DNA of 64,000 bases from Burkholderiales bacterium PBB2 (GTDB taxonomy: Bacteria; Pseudomonadota; Gammaproteobacteria; Burkholderiales; Burkholderiaceae_C): positions 1 through 64,000 of the forward strand of contig NKIM01000012.1 of NCBI GenBank assembly GCA_002255955.1, written 5' to 3'. The notes below the pieces were generated by a model. It did not search any database. It worked only from the letters and a program-made list of their open reading frames with translations, and was not told where the DNA came from. Position 1 is the first letter of the stretch, and each line of letters opens with the position of its first letter. Made by a program: the position numbers and the translations under genes. This document shows, piece after piece, positions 49,437-59,661 of the stretch.

Positions 49437-50681
49437 ATGAGCCGTCGTCGCGTCGTAGTTACCGGACTTGGTCTGATCAGCCCCGTGGGAAACACGGTTG
49501 CTGAAGGCTGGGCCAACATCCTGGCCGGTCAGTCCGGTATTGACCGCATCACCCGCTTTGATCCGTCGGCCTTTGCCTGTCAGTTCGCCGGTGAGGTGAA
49601 GGGCTTCGATGTGGCGGACTACATGTCCACCAAAGAAGCGCGGACCATGGACACCTTCATCCATTACGGATTGGCGGCGTCCATTCAAGCGGTGCGCGAT
49701 GCCGGTCTGCCGACCGGCGATCAGTTGAGTGAAGAGCAGGCTGAGCGCATCGGCGTGCTGGTGGGTTCGGGCATCGGCGGCTTGCCGCTGATCGAAGAAA
49801 CCCACAGCGAGTACGTTGCGCGCGGCCCGCGTCGCATCTCTCCCTTCTTTGTGCCGGCCTCGATCATCAACATGATCTCGGGCCATGTCTCGATCAAGTT
49901 CGGCTTCCAAGGCCCGAACCTGGCCATCGTGACCGCTTGCACCACTGGCTTGCATGCCATCGGTCAAGCTGCGCGGCTCATTGAATACGGCGATGCCGAC
50001 GTGATGATCGCCGGCGGCGCGGAATCCACCGTGTCGCCCTTGGGCATCGGAGGCTTTGCCTCGGCGCGGGCACTGTCCACGCGCAACGACGATCCCAAGA
50101 CTGCTTCCCGACCCTGGGACAAGGACCGCGACGGTTTTGTGCTGGGTGAGGGCGGCGGTGTGCTGGTGCTGGAAGAGTACGAGCATGCCAAGAAGCGTGG
50201 CGCCAAGATCTATGCTGAGCTGTCTGGCTTTGGCATGGGTGCTGACGCGTACCACATGACCGCGCCCAATGTGGACGGTCCCAAGCGGTCGATGCGCGCG
50301 GCCCTGCGCAACGCAGGCCTGAACGCTGACCAAGTGCAATACATGAACGCCCACGGCACCTCCACGCCGTTGGGTGATGTGAACGAGACGAACGCCATCA
50401 AACTGGCCTTCGGTGACCATGCCAAAAATCTGGTGGTCAGCTCGACCAAGTCCATGACCGGGCATTTGCTCGGCGGGGCCGGTGGTATCGAGTCGGTGTT
50501 CACGGTGCTGGCGGTTCACCACCAGGTGGCACCGCCAACCATCAACATCTTCAACCAGGATCCCGAGTGCGACCTGGACTACTGCGCCAACGAAGCGCGG
50601 CAGATGAAGATCGAGTACGCTGCCAAGAACAATTTCGGTTTCGGCGGCACCAACGGCACGCTGATCTTCAAGCGGGTCTGA
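49437..50681 (+). CDS. fabF: 3-oxoacyl-ACP synthase II
   Basis: [61 protein letters not shown]. Confidence 0.98.
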   Translation: MSRRRVVVTGLGLISPVGNTVAEGWANILAGQSGIDRITRFDPSAFACQFAGEVKGFDVADYMSTKEARTMDTFIHYGLAASIQAVRDAGLPTGDQLSEEQAERIGVLVGSGIGGLPLIEETHSEYVARGPRRISPFFVPASIINMISGHVSIKFGFQGPNLAIVTACTTGLHAIGQAARLIEYGDADVMIAGGAESTVSPLGIGGFASARALSTRNDDPKTASRPWDKDRDGFVLGEGGGVLVLEEYEHAKKRGAKIYAELSGFGMGADAYHMTAPNVDGPKRSMRAALRNAGLNADQVQYMNAHGTSTPLGDVNETNAIKLAFGDHAKNLVVSSTKSMTGHLLGGAGGIESVFTVLAVHHQVAPPTINIFNQDPECDLDYCANEARQMKIEYAAKNNFGFGGTNGTLIFKRV

Positions 50682-50736
50682 TCGCCGGCGGCGCCAGCTG
50701 CCTTGTTGTTTCACAGCCGAACCTGAGCCTGCTGCG

Positions 50737-51282
50737 ATGAACGCCACTTCGCGTCACGCAGCGCCGCTCCGGGTTGAAGTGCTTCCACAGCCAGCCTTGC
50801 AGCTGGCTGTGTCGTTTCTGGCACTGCTGGCTGCGGCTTCGCTGTTGGCGGCTGGGGTTGCGCATCAGTTGGTGTCCGCGTGGCATTCGGTTTGGGTCTT
50901 GCCCCTGTGCGCCGCCCTGGGCTGGCGTGTGGCGCGTGTGCGGCCGCGCTTGTTGCTGTGGGATGGCCAGAGCTGGCGCTTGCACGAGCGCGAGGCATCG
51001 GGAGCACCGCGCGACCCGGGTGTGGAGCTTCGGCTGGCCGCGGTCTTTGATTTCGACGACTGGCTGCTTCTGCGGGCGCAGCGTCTGGGCGCTGCGGCGC
51101 CGTGGTTGCAGCGACTGCGCTGGCATTGGGTGCCGGTCTATCTGCCGCTGAGCCGGCGCCGGCAGCCGGGAGTGTGGGGCACATTGCGGGCGACCCTGTT
51201 TGCCGCTCGCGCCAGCCTGGACGGGCAGGGCGCACGCGGGGCGCGGGATCAGCCCCCTGGAGGCGCAGGGCCTGCGACCTGA
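50737..51282 (+). CDS. Small membrane-associated hypothetical protein (two N-terminal TM; possibly YgfX-like)
   Basis: PALQLAVSFLALLAAASLLAAGV and SVWVLPLCAALGWRVARVRPRLLLWDGQSWRLHE; family assignment tentative. Confidence 0.5.
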   Translation: MNATSRHAAPLRVEVLPQPALQLAVSFLALLAAASLLAAGVAHQLVSAWHSVWVLPLCAALGWRVARVRPRLLLWDGQSWRLHEREASGAPRDPGVELRLAAVFDFDDWLLLRAQRLGAAAPWLQRLRWHWVPVYLPLSRRRQPGVWGTLRATLFAARASLDGQGARGARDQPPGGAGPAT

Positions 51283-51571
51283 GGCGTGGCGGCCGCTGAT
51301 TCCGGGGTGACTTTCGCAAGCTGGTTTGGGCCGCTGCCATCATCAATTGCAGCCGGTCGAGGCTGGCGCGCTATGCCGTGCTGGCTGGCAGTGGCGGCTT
51401 GTCCGCCCGCTTGTCCGATCGAAGCACACGCTGCATTTGTTTACCTGTTCTTTGCATTCGTCCACCCTTGAAATCAAGGCGCCTGGTCCCAAAATCGCCA
51501 GCTGCTGTCTCAGGTTCAACGCCCTGGCCGCGTTGGTGGGTTTTTCTCTGGTGAACACTTCGAGTCCAACC

Positions 51572-53047
51572 ATGTCCTTTCTGTCTCTTGCCCGTCCGTC
51601 CTTGTCACGCTGGTCGCGAGCCTTGCTCTCTGCCGGCGCTCTGTCCCTGAGCCTCAGCCTGCTGCCCGATGTCGGCCATGCCCAGGCGCGCGAGCTGCCG
51701 GACTTCACCGAGTTGGTCGAGAAGGTCGGCCCGGCGGTGGTGAACATCCGCACCTCGGAGCGCCTCAAGGCCAATGCCCAAGGCATGCCGGAGATGGACG
51801 AGCAGATGCTGGAGTTCCTGCGACGCTTCGGCATGCCCTCGCCCAACCAGCGCCGTGGTGCCCCACGCGGTGGCGGCGGCGACAACGACGATGCACCTCA
51901 GCGCCGCGGCGTCGGCTCGGGCTTTGTGCTCAGCGCCGATGGCTATGTGATGACCAATGCCCATGTGGTGCAGGATGCCGACGAGGTCTACGTCACCCTG
52001 ACCGACAAGCGCGAGTTCAAGGCCAAGCTGGTCGGCGCCGACCGCCGCACCGATGTGGCCGTGCTCAAGATCGAGGCGAGCGGCCTGCCGGCGGTCAAGA
52101 TCGGCGATGTCGGCCGCCTCAAGGTCGGTGAATGGGTCATGGCCATCGGTTCGCCCTTTGGCTTCGACAACAGCGTCACTGCCGGCATCGTCAGCGCCAA
52201 GGCGCGCGACACCGGCGACTTCCTGCCCTTCATCCAGACCGATGTGGCCATCAACCCGGGCAACTCGGGCGGCCCGCTGTTGAACATGCGCGGCGAGGTG
52301 GTGGGCATCAACTCGCAGATCTACAGCCAGTCCGGCGGCTTCATGGGCATCTCCTTCTCGATCCCCATCGATGAGGCGATCCGCGTGTCCGAGCAGCTGC
52401 GCAGCCATGGCAAGGTGGTGCGCGGCTTCATCGGCGTGACGCTGGAAGATGTGAGCAAGGATGTGGCTGAGGCCATCGGCCTGGGCAAGCCGCATGGCGC
52501 CGTGATCCGCAGCGTGGTGGCCGGCGGCGCGGCCGACAAGGCTGGCATCGAAGGCGGCGATGTGATCACCAAGTTCGACGGCAAGACCATCGAGAAGGTC
52601 AGCGATCTGCGCCGCGTGGTGGCCGGCCTCAAGCCGAACAGCAAGGCCGTGGTCCAGGTGTTCCGCCGCGGTGCCTACAAGGACCTCAACATCACCATCG
52701 CCGAGATGCCCAATGAAGAAGCACGCGCTTCGGCGGGCGTTGACGGTGATGGCAAGCCCTCTGCCGGCCCGGCCAGCGCCTTGGGTTTGCAGCTCGGTGA
52801 GTTGAGCGAGGCGCAAAAGCGCGAGCTCAAGCTCAAGTCGGGAGTCCGCGTGGAGGCGGCCATCGGCGTGGCCGCACGCGCGGGCCTTCGCGAGGGCGAT
52901 GTCATCCTGTCGGTGGACAACACCGATGTCAGCAGCGTCAAGCAGGTGCAGGCGGTGCTGGCCAAGCTGGACAAGGCCAAGGTCATCAATTTGCTGGTGC
53001 GCCGCGGTGACCTGACCAGCTTTGTGCTGCTGCGTCCGGCTCGGTAA
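51572..53047 (+). CDS. mucD: Do-like periplasmic serine protease (DegQ/MucD) with two PDZ domains
   Basis: GSGFVLSADGYVMTNAHVV; TDVAVLKIEA; QTDVAINPGNSGGPLLNMRGEVVGIN. Confidence 0.96.
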   Translation: MSFLSLARPSLSRWSRALLSAGALSLSLSLLPDVGHAQARELPDFTELVEKVGPAVVNIRTSERLKANAQGMPEMDEQMLEFLRRFGMPSPNQRRGAPRGGGGDNDDAPQRRGVGSGFVLSADGYVMTNAHVVQDADEVYVTLTDKREFKAKLVGADRRTDVAVLKIEASGLPAVKIGDVGRLKVGEWVMAIGSPFGFDNSVTAGIVSAKARDTGDFLPFIQTDVAINPGNSGGPLLNMRGEVVGINSQIYSQSGGFMGISFSIPIDEAIRVSEQLRSHGKVVRGFIGVTLEDVSKDVAEAIGLGKPHGAVIRSVVAGGAADKAGIEGGDVITKFDGKTIEKVSDLRRVVAGLKPNSKAVVQVFRRGAYKDLNITIAEMPNEEARASAGVDGDGKPSAGPASALGLQLGELSEAQKRELKLKSGVRVEAAIGVAARAGLREGDVILSVDNTDVSSVKQVQAVLAKLDKAKVINLLVRRGDLTSFVLLRPAR

Positions 53048-53080
53048 TCCGGCCGGTTAATCCACGCTGGCGACAGTGCC

Positions 53081-53117
53081 AAGACCCGGTATGCCAGAGC
53101 AGGCTGCCGGGTCTTTT
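53081..53117 (+). terminator. Intrinsic terminator after mucD
   Basis: AAGACCCGG ... CCGGGTCTTTT stem with U-run. Confidence 0.75.
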
Positions 53118-53339
53118 CATATGGCGGAAGCCGCTCACCTGCCGGACCACGCGGCAGGGCAGGGTGGCGGATTTCGATTCCTGTCGCTGTCGGCTAGAAT
53201 CCGGAGTTCGCCCGGCCTCTTTGCGGCCTGCGAAAGACGTAAACACGAGTCAAGCGTGACGAAAATGCCGGGCCGACGGAGGCGCAGGCGGGCGGCTTGC
53301 AAGGTTTTCAAAAATCATGCCAGCGCGCCTTGATAAGCC

Positions 53340-53359
53340 TGTGAATAAGTTGTGGACAA
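53340..53359 (+). promoter_or_regulatory. Tandem DnaA-box-like 9-mers
   Basis: TGTGAATAA (53340-53348, matches TGTGNATAA) and TGTGGACAA (53351-53359, one mismatch), same orientation, 11 bp start-to-start. Confidence 0.45.
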
Positions 53360-53441
53360 AATCCATGTTGGCGGGCCGCAACGACGGGCAATCCCGGCGG
53401 GGCGCGGTTTCCAGACAGGACCTTTTGGCTACAATGGAAGC

Positions 53442-53505
53442 CCAACAAGCAGTTGCCATACCTTTTGTTGGAAGGCGCGTCACCGTTTCGACGTGCCTTT
53501 TTTTT
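53442..53505 (+). ncRNA. Candidate ~64-nt two-hairpin small RNA or attenuated leader upstream of lepA
   Basis: -10-like TACAAT at 53430-53435; hairpin CCAACAA(53442-53448)/TTGTTGG(53465-53471); then AGGCGCGTC(53473-53481)/GACGTGCCT(53490-53498) followed by a T8 tract to 53505. Confidence 0.45.
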
Positions 53506-53613
53506 ACCCGCCGTTCGGCCTTTGTGTGGCCATCACATCGCGCCGCGATTGAGAGCTTGCGCTGCCCGGGCTCCCGCCCTTTGTGACTCCAGCCCAGCTC
53601 AGTCTGTAAAAGC

Positions 53614-55422
53614 ATGAACCACATCCGCAATTTCTCCATCATCGCCCACATCGACCACGGCAAGAGCACGCTGGCAGATCGCATCATTCAACGCTGTGGC
53701 GGTCTCTCGGACCGCGAGATGGAAGCGCAGGTGCTGGACTCGATGGACATCGAGCGCGAGCGCGGCATCACCATCAAGGCCCAGACGGCCTCCTTGCAAT
53801 ACACCGCCAAGGACGGCAAGACCTACAACCTCAACCTGATCGACACGCCCGGACATGTGGACTTCTCGTACGAGGTGAGCCGCTCGCTGTCGGCTTGCGA
53901 AGGCGCGCTGCTGGTGGTGGACGCCAGCCAGGGCGTGGAAGCGCAGACCGTGGCCAACTGCTACACCGCGCTGGACCTCGGCGTGGAAGTGGTGCCGGTG
54001 CTGAACAAGATGGACCTGCCCAGCGCCGACCCGGACAACGCCAAGGCCGAGATCGAAGACGTGATCGGCATCGACGCCACCGACGCCATCCCCTGCAGCG
54101 CCAAGACCGGCATGGGCATCGATGAAATCATCGAGGCCGTGATCGCCCGCATCCCGCCGCCCAAGGGCGTGGTCGAGGCGCCGCTGCGCGCCATGATCAT
54201 CGACAGCTGGTTCGACAACTACGTCGGCGTGGTGATGCTGGTCCGTGTGGTGGACGGCACGCTGCGCAAGGGTGAGCGCATCCGCATGATGGCCACCAAT
54301 GCCATCTACCCGGCCGAGCATCTGGGTGTGTTTTCGCCCAAGTCCGAGAAGCGTGACCAGCTCAATGCCGGTGAGGTGGGCTTTGTGATCGCCGGCATCA
54401 AGGAACTGCAGGCCGCCAAGGTCGGCGACACCATCACGCTGGAAAAGAAGCTGCCCAACAACCTCGGCCCGGCCGAAGAGGCCTTGCCCGGCTTCAAGGA
54501 AATCCAGCCGCAGGTGTTTGCCGGTCTGTACCCGACCGAGTCGAGCGAGTACGACCAGCTGCGCGATGCGCTCGAGAAGCTCAAGCTCAACGACTCTTCG
54601 CTGCGCTACGAGCCCGAAGTCTCGCAGGCACTGGGCTTCGGCTTCCGCTGCGGCTTCCTGGGCCTGCTGCACATGGAGATCGTGCAGGAGCGGCTGGAGC
54701 GCGAGTTCGACCAGGACCTGATCACCACCGCGCCCAGCGTGGTCTACGAGGTGGTGCTGGGTGACGGCGAGGTCATCGAGGTGGAGAACCCCTCGAAGAT
54801 GCCCGAGGTCGGCAAGATCGCCGAGATCCGCGAGCCCATCGTCACCGTGCATCTCTACATGCCGCAGGACTATGTCGGCCCGGTCATGACCCTGGCCAAC
54901 CAGAAGCGCGGCACGCAGATCAATATGGCCTACCACGGCCGCCAGGTCATGCTGACCTATGAAATGCCGCTGGCCGAAATCGTGCTGGACTTCTTCGACA
55001 AGCTGAAGTCGGTCTCGCGCGGCTACGCCTCCATGGACTACGAGTTCAAGGAGTACCGCGCCTCCGATGTGGTCAAGGTCGACATCCTGATCAACGGCGA
55101 CCGCGTCGATGCCCTGTCCATCATCGTGCACCGCGCGCAGAGCCAGTTCCGCGGCCGCGCTGTGGCGGCCAAGATGCGCGAGCAGATCCCGCGTCAGATG
55201 TACGACGTGGCGATCCAGGCCGCCATTGGCGCCAACATCATCGCCCGAGAGAACATCAAGGCGATGCGCAAGAACGTGCTGGCAAAATGCTATGGCGGCG
55301 ACATCACCCGCAAGCGCAAGCTGCTCGAAAAGCAAAAGGCCGGCAAGAAACGCATGAAGCAGATCGGCTCCGTCGAGGTGCCCCAAGAAGCATTCCTGGC
55401 CATCCTGCAAGTGGACGACTGA
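53614..55422 (+). CDS. lepA: Elongation factor 4
   Basis: [26 protein letters not shown]...[18 protein letters not shown]. Confidence 0.99.
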   Translation: MNHIRNFSIIAHIDHGKSTLADRIIQRCGGLSDREMEAQVLDSMDIERERGITIKAQTASLQYTAKDGKTYNLNLIDTPGHVDFSYEVSRSLSACEGALLVVDASQGVEAQTVANCYTALDLGVEVVPVLNKMDLPSADPDNAKAEIEDVIGIDATDAIPCSAKTGMGIDEIIEAVIARIPPPKGVVEAPLRAMIIDSWFDNYVGVVMLVRVVDGTLRKGERIRMMATNAIYPAEHLGVFSPKSEKRDQLNAGEVGFVIAGIKELQAAKVGDTITLEKKLPNNLGPAEEALPGFKEIQPQVFAGLYPTESSEYDQLRDALEKLKLNDSSLRYEPEVSQALGFGFRCGFLGLLHMEIVQERLEREFDQDLITTAPSVVYEVVLGDGEVIEVENPSKMPEVGKIAEIREPIVTVHLYMPQDYVGPVMTLANQKRGTQINMAYHGRQVMLTYEMPLAEIVLDFFDKLKSVSRGYASMDYEFKEYRASDVVKVDILINGDRVDALSIIVHRAQSQFRGRAVAAKMREQIPRQMYDVAIQAAIGANIIARENIKAMRKNVLAKCYGGDITRKRKLLEKQKAGKKRMKQIGSVEVPQEAFLAILQVDD

Positions 55423-55474
55423 CCGCCGTCGCCCGGCCTTCTTTCTTCTCCCTTCCTCCCAACCAAGCGATCGA

Positions 55475-56452
55475 TTGATGAGTGCTCTGACCGGAATTCT
55501 CTACGCGGCCCTGGTCGCTTACCTGGGCGGCTGGTACACCGGCTACTGGAGCGGCAACTTCTCCCTTTTGCTTTTCATCCTGACCGTGGTCACGCTGGTG
55601 TACTGGCTGGCTGAGCGTTTCCATTTCCAGCCGGCCCGTGCGCGCGCCGCCCAGGCCCTGCTCGATGCCGATGCCCAGCGCCGCCAGACCCTGGCCGCCC
55701 AGGGCATCAGCCGCGTGGATGGTGATGTCGAGGCTGCGCGTCAGCAGATCCTGCAGCAGCCCTGGTGGATGGATTGGACTGCCGGCCTGTTCCCGGTCAT
55801 CCTGGCCGTGTTCTTTCTGCGCTCTTTCTTGTTCGAGCCGTTCAAGATCCCCTCGGGTTCGATGGTGCCGACTTTGCTGGTCGGTGACTTGATCCTGGTG
55901 AACAAGTTCCACTACGGCGTGCGCCTGCCGGTGATCAACAAGAAGATCATCTCCAACAACGAGGTCAAGCGCGGCGACGTGATGGTGTTCCGCTGGCCGG
56001 TGGACACCAGCGTGGACTTCATCAAGCGTGTGGCGGCCATCCCCGGCGACGAAGTGGCCTACATCAACCAGAAGCTCTACATCAACGGCAAGCCGACCGA
56101 GGTCCAGCCCCAAGGTGACTTCTACGACGAGAGCTCGATGACCTACCGTCCGCGCTTCCTGGAGAAGCTGGGCGAGAAAGAGCATCAGATGCTGGTCAAC
56201 CCGCAGGCACAGCCGGTCTTCCAGCCCAACCGTCCGGACGGTCCGTTCCCCTACCAGGACCAGTGCAAGTACACCATCGAAGGCGTGCGCTGCACGGTGC
56301 CTGCGGGCTACTACTACATGATCGGTGACAACCGCGACAACTCGGGCGACTCGCGCTTCTGGGGCTTTGTGCCCGATGAAAACATCGTCGGTCGGGCCTT
56401 CTTTGTTTGGATGAATTTCGGTAATCTCAAGCGCATCGGCCCCTTCCATTGA
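55475..56452 (+). CDS. lepB: Signal peptidase I
   Basis: EPFKIPSGSMVPTLLVGDLILVNKF; RVAAIPGDEV; MIGDNRDNSGDSRFWGFVPDENIVGRAF. Confidence 0.97.
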   Translation: MMSALTGILYAALVAYLGGWYTGYWSGNFSLLLFILTVVTLVYWLAERFHFQPARARAAQALLDADAQRRQTLAAQGISRVDGDVEAARQQILQQPWWMDWTAGLFPVILAVFFLRSFLFEPFKIPSGSMVPTLLVGDLILVNKFHYGVRLPVINKKIISNNEVKRGDVMVFRWPVDTSVDFIKRVAAIPGDEVAYINQKLYINGKPTEVQPQGDFYDESSMTYRPRFLEKLGEKEHQMLVNPQAQPVFQPNRPDGPFPYQDQCKYTIEGVRCTVPAGYYYMIGDNRDNSGDSRFWGFVPDENIVGRAFFVWMNFGNLKRIGPFH

Positions 56453-56526
56453 GGCGGCCACCACGGCGGGGCTGCGGCCTCGCCCGGCAAAGATCCGGTT
56501 TGAAACTTCAGGGAGAGGACGTTTCG

Positions 56527-56925
56527 ATGCTTCGTCGTCAGTCAAAGCCAGGCCTGCGTCGCCACATGGGTGCCCAAGCGCGATCACAGCGCGGCATCAG
56601 CCTTTTTGGCCTGCTGTTCTGGGGTGTGCTGCTCGCCTTCGGCGGCGTGGTGGTCGCCCGTGTCATCCCGACCGTGCTGGAGTTCTACACCATCCAGCGT
56701 GTGGTCGATCGCATTGCTGCGGCCAACCCGGCTACGGTGCCGGCGGTGCGCGCCGAGTTCGAGCGTGCCCAGCAGGTCGAATATTCCATGGTCAGCATTT
56801 CCAGCCAGGATCTGGTGATCAGCAAAGACAACGAGAAGCTGCAGATCAGCTTTGCCTACGACAAGCAGGTCGATCTGGCCGGCCCCGTCTCTCTCTTGAT
56901 CAAGTACCAGGGCAAGTCCCGTTGA
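56527..56925 (+). CDS. DUF4845-domain protein
   Basis: QRGISLFGLLFWGVLLAFGGVVVARVIPTVLEFYTIQRVVDRI; position between lepB and rnc. Confidence 0.85.
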   Translation: MLRRQSKPGLRRHMGAQARSQRGISLFGLLFWGVLLAFGGVVVARVIPTVLEFYTIQRVVDRIAAANPATVPAVRAEFERAQQVEYSMVSISSQDLVISKDNEKLQISFAYDKQVDLAGPVSLLIKYQGKSR

Positions 56926-56980
56926 TGGCGTTTTCGCCGCTTCGGTCGCTGGCGCCCGCATTTTCAACGTCTGTGTCCGC

Positions 56981-57721
56981 ATGAGTAGCAGTGCTGCGCC
57001 TCTTCTCGCCTTGCAACAACGCCTGGGTCACCGCTTCAGCAAGCCGGAGCTGCTGAGCCGTGCCCTGACGCACCGCAGTTTCAGCAGCGACCACAACGAG
57101 CGTCTGGAGTTTCTCGGCGACGCGGTCCTGAGCTTGGCCGTCTCCAGCCTGTTGTACGAGCGCTATGCCGGCTCCGACGAGGGCGACCTGACCCGGATCC
57201 GGGCCCACCTGGTGCGCGAAGACAGCCTGCACCGTCTGGCCCTCGATCTGGGCCTGCCTCAGGTGCTGCGCCTCTCGGACGGCGAGGCCAAGGGCGGCGG
57301 CGCGCAGCGCCCCTCCATCCTGGCCGATGCCCTCGAAGCCATCATCGGCGCCACCTTCATTGACGCCGGCTACCCGGCCGCGCTCGAGGTGGTGCGCAAG
57401 ATGCTCGGCGATCTGCTGGCCGGTGCGGCCACCGACCGCTGGGCCAAAGATGCCAAGACCGCGCTGCAGGAGCTGCTGCAAGCCCGCCGCCTCGCTGTGC
57501 CCAGCTACCGCATCACCGACACCCGCGGCCAGGCCCATGCCCAGACCTTTGAGGTCGAGTGCGTCGTGCCCGCGCTGAAGCTGGCCACGCGCGGCGAGGG
57601 CCGATCCCGCCGCATCGCCGAACAAGAAGCCGCCCGTCGCCTGCTCGACGAATTGATTGCCCTCGACAAGCCAAGTTCTGGCTTGCGCGACAAGGAGCGG
57701 CCCCGCGCCGACACCCCATGA
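56981..57721 (+). CDS. rnc: Ribonuclease III
   Basis: [31 protein letters not shown]-terminal dsRBD. Confidence 0.97.
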   Translation: MSSSAAPLLALQQRLGHRFSKPELLSRALTHRSFSSDHNERLEFLGDAVLSLAVSSLLYERYAGSDEGDLTRIRAHLVREDSLHRLALDLGLPQVLRLSDGEAKGGGAQRPSILADALEAIIGATFIDAGYPAALEVVRKMLGDLLAGAATDRWAKDAKTALQELLQARRLAVPSYRITDTRGQAHAQTFEVECVVPALKLATRGEGRSRRIAEQEAARRLLDELIALDKPSSGLRDKERPRADTP

Positions 57722-58779
57722 CCCACACCCCCACCACGCCGGACGACGCCACATCGCCTGAAGCTTCGTCGGCCTCTCCTGTACCCGTCGTCACCTACGC
57801 GCTGCCGCCCATTCCCGCGGCCGGCTCGGGCGCGACCTCGCTGTCGCCCGAGGCCGCAGCCGCCGCGCAAGCCAGCGGCGGCAAGATGGCCGACGGCACG
57901 CCCCAGCGCTGCGGCCTGATCGCCATCGTCGGCCGGCCCAATGTCGGCAAGTCGACCCTGCTCAACGCCCTGGTTGGCCAGAAGGTCAGCATCACCTCGG
58001 ACAAGGCGCAGACCACGCGCCACCGCATCACCGGCATGCGCACCGTAGACGAGGCGCAGTTCGTGTTCGTGGACACGCCCGGCTTCCAGATGAAGTACAA
58101 CGCGGCGCTCAACCGCAACCTGAACCGCACCGTGCATGGCGTGCTCGGCGACGTGGATCTGGTGCTCTATGTGCTGGAAGCGGGCCGCTTCGGCCTGGAT
58201 GATGCCAAGGTGCTGTCCCTGCTGCCGCAGGACAAGCCGGTGGTGATGATCGCCAACAAGCTCGATGCCGTGCAGCGCCGCGCCGATCTGGCCCCCTGGC
58301 TCAAGAGCATGCAGGAGCGCCGCAACTTCAGCGAATTCGTGCCCCTCTCGGCCAAGAAGGACGCCGATGTCCAGCGCCTCTTCAAGATCCTCAAGCCCTA
58401 CCTGCCCGAGCAGGGCTGGTTCTACGACGGCGACGCGCTGACCGACCGCAGCGAGAAATTCCTGGCCAGCGAAATCATCCGCGAGAAGCTGTTCCGCTTG
58501 ACCGGTGACGAGCTGCCCTACACCTCGACCGTGATCATCGACAAATGGGAAGACGAAGGCGAGCTGCGCCGCATCTCGGCCTCCATCGTGGTCGAGCGTG
58601 ATGCCCACAAGGGCATGATCATCGGCCAGGGCGGCGAGCGCCTCAAGCGCATCGGCTCCGAGGCACGCCAGGAGCTGGAACATCTGATGGATGGCCGTGT
58701 CTTCCTGGAACTCTGGGTCAAGGTGCGCTCGGGCTGGGCCGACAGCGAAGAACATTTGCGCACCTACGGCTACGAGTGA
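57718..58779 (+). CDS. era: GTPase Era
   Basis: [41 protein letters not shown] domain [23 protein letters not shown]. Confidence 0.97.
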   Translation: MTHTPTTPDDATSPEASSASPVPVVTYALPPIPAAGSGATSLSPEAAAAAQASGGKMADGTPQRCGLIAIVGRPNVGKSTLLNALVGQKVSITSDKAQTTRHRITGMRTVDEAQFVFVDTPGFQMKYNAALNRNLNRTVHGVLGDVDLVLYVLEAGRFGLDDAKVLSLLPQDKPVVMIANKLDAVQRRADLAPWLKSMQERRNFSEFVPLSAKKDADVQRLFKILKPYLPEQGWFYDGDALTDRSEKFLASEIIREKLFRLTGDELPYTSTVIIDKWEDEGELRRISASIVVERDAHKGMIIGQGGERLKRIGSEARQELEHLMDGRVFLELWVKVRSGWADSEEHLRTYGYE

Positions 58780-58828
58780 AGCCGCTGGCGTGCTTCTCGT
58801 TTGACCGGTTTGACCGGCCGGTTCGCTG

Positions 58829-59608
58829 ATGGCCCGCGGCGCGCGCGTACCTGCGGTCCAGCAGGCTTTTGTGCTCCACCAGTACGACTGGAGCGAGTCC
58901 AGCCTCATCCTCGACCTCTTCACCCGTGAGCAGGGGCGCCTGGCCGTGGTGGCCAAGGGCGCCAAGCGCCCGTACTCGCAGCTGCGCGCGGTGCTGCTGC
59001 CCTTTCAGCGCATCCAGGTCACCTTGTCCAAACCGGCCAAATCCACGGATGGCAACCCGGCCGAGGTCGTCACCCTGCGTGCGGCCGAATGGGCCGGCGG
59101 CAGCACCTTGCCGGCCGGTGCCGCGCTGTTTTCGGGTTACTATCTGAACGAGCTGCTGCTCAAGCTGCTGGCCCGGCAAGACGCCCATCCGCTGCTCTTC
59201 GATGCCTATGCCCAGACCTTGCCGCAGCTGCATGCCAACGAGGATGCGCAGTCGCAGGCGGCGCTGCGGGCATTCGAGCTGCGTCTGCTGGTGGAAACCG
59301 GCCTGCTGCCCGACCTCAGCGTCGTGACCTTGACGCAGGCGCCATTGCAGCTGGCACGCAGCTATGGCCTGTCCGCCGAGGCGGGCATCCAACCCTTGTC
59401 CGTCGAAGTGGGTGGCCTCGATGGCTGCACCTGGATCCATCTGCAAGCCGCGCTGCTGCACGGCAGCATGGCCGCACTGCAGCAGGCCTGCGCCCCGGTC
59501 TTGCCGCAGCTCAAGTCGGCGCTGCGCGGCCTGCTTCACTATCATCTGGGCGGCAAGCCGCTGCGCACCCGCCAGGTGATGCTGGATGTGCAGAAGCTGC
59601 TCGACTGA
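58829..59608 (+). CDS. recO: DNA repair protein RecO
   Basis: QAFVLHQYDWSESSLILDLFTREQGRLAVVAKGAKRPYSQLRAVLLPFQ. Confidence 0.95.
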   Translation: MARGARVPAVQQAFVLHQYDWSESSLILDLFTREQGRLAVVAKGAKRPYSQLRAVLLPFQRIQVTLSKPAKSTDGNPAEVVTLRAAEWAGGSTLPAGAALFSGYYLNELLLKLLARQDAHPLLFDAYAQTLPQLHANEDAQSQAALRAFELRLLVETGLLPDLSVVTLTQAPLQLARSYGLSAEAGIQPLSVEVGGLDGCTWIHLQAALLHGSMAALQQACAPVLPQLKSALRGLLHYHLGGKPLRTRQVMLDVQKLLD

Positions 59609-59661
59609 ACGTTGGGCGCAGCCCCGGCCGCCTTGACTGATATTTGCTGGAACTGGAAACG

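Noticed and set aside
53599-55410. 603-aa antisense ORF opposite lepA
   Set aside because: Mirror ORF of a conserved high-GC gene; His/Leu/Gly/Val/Asp-skewed composition, no recognisable domain.
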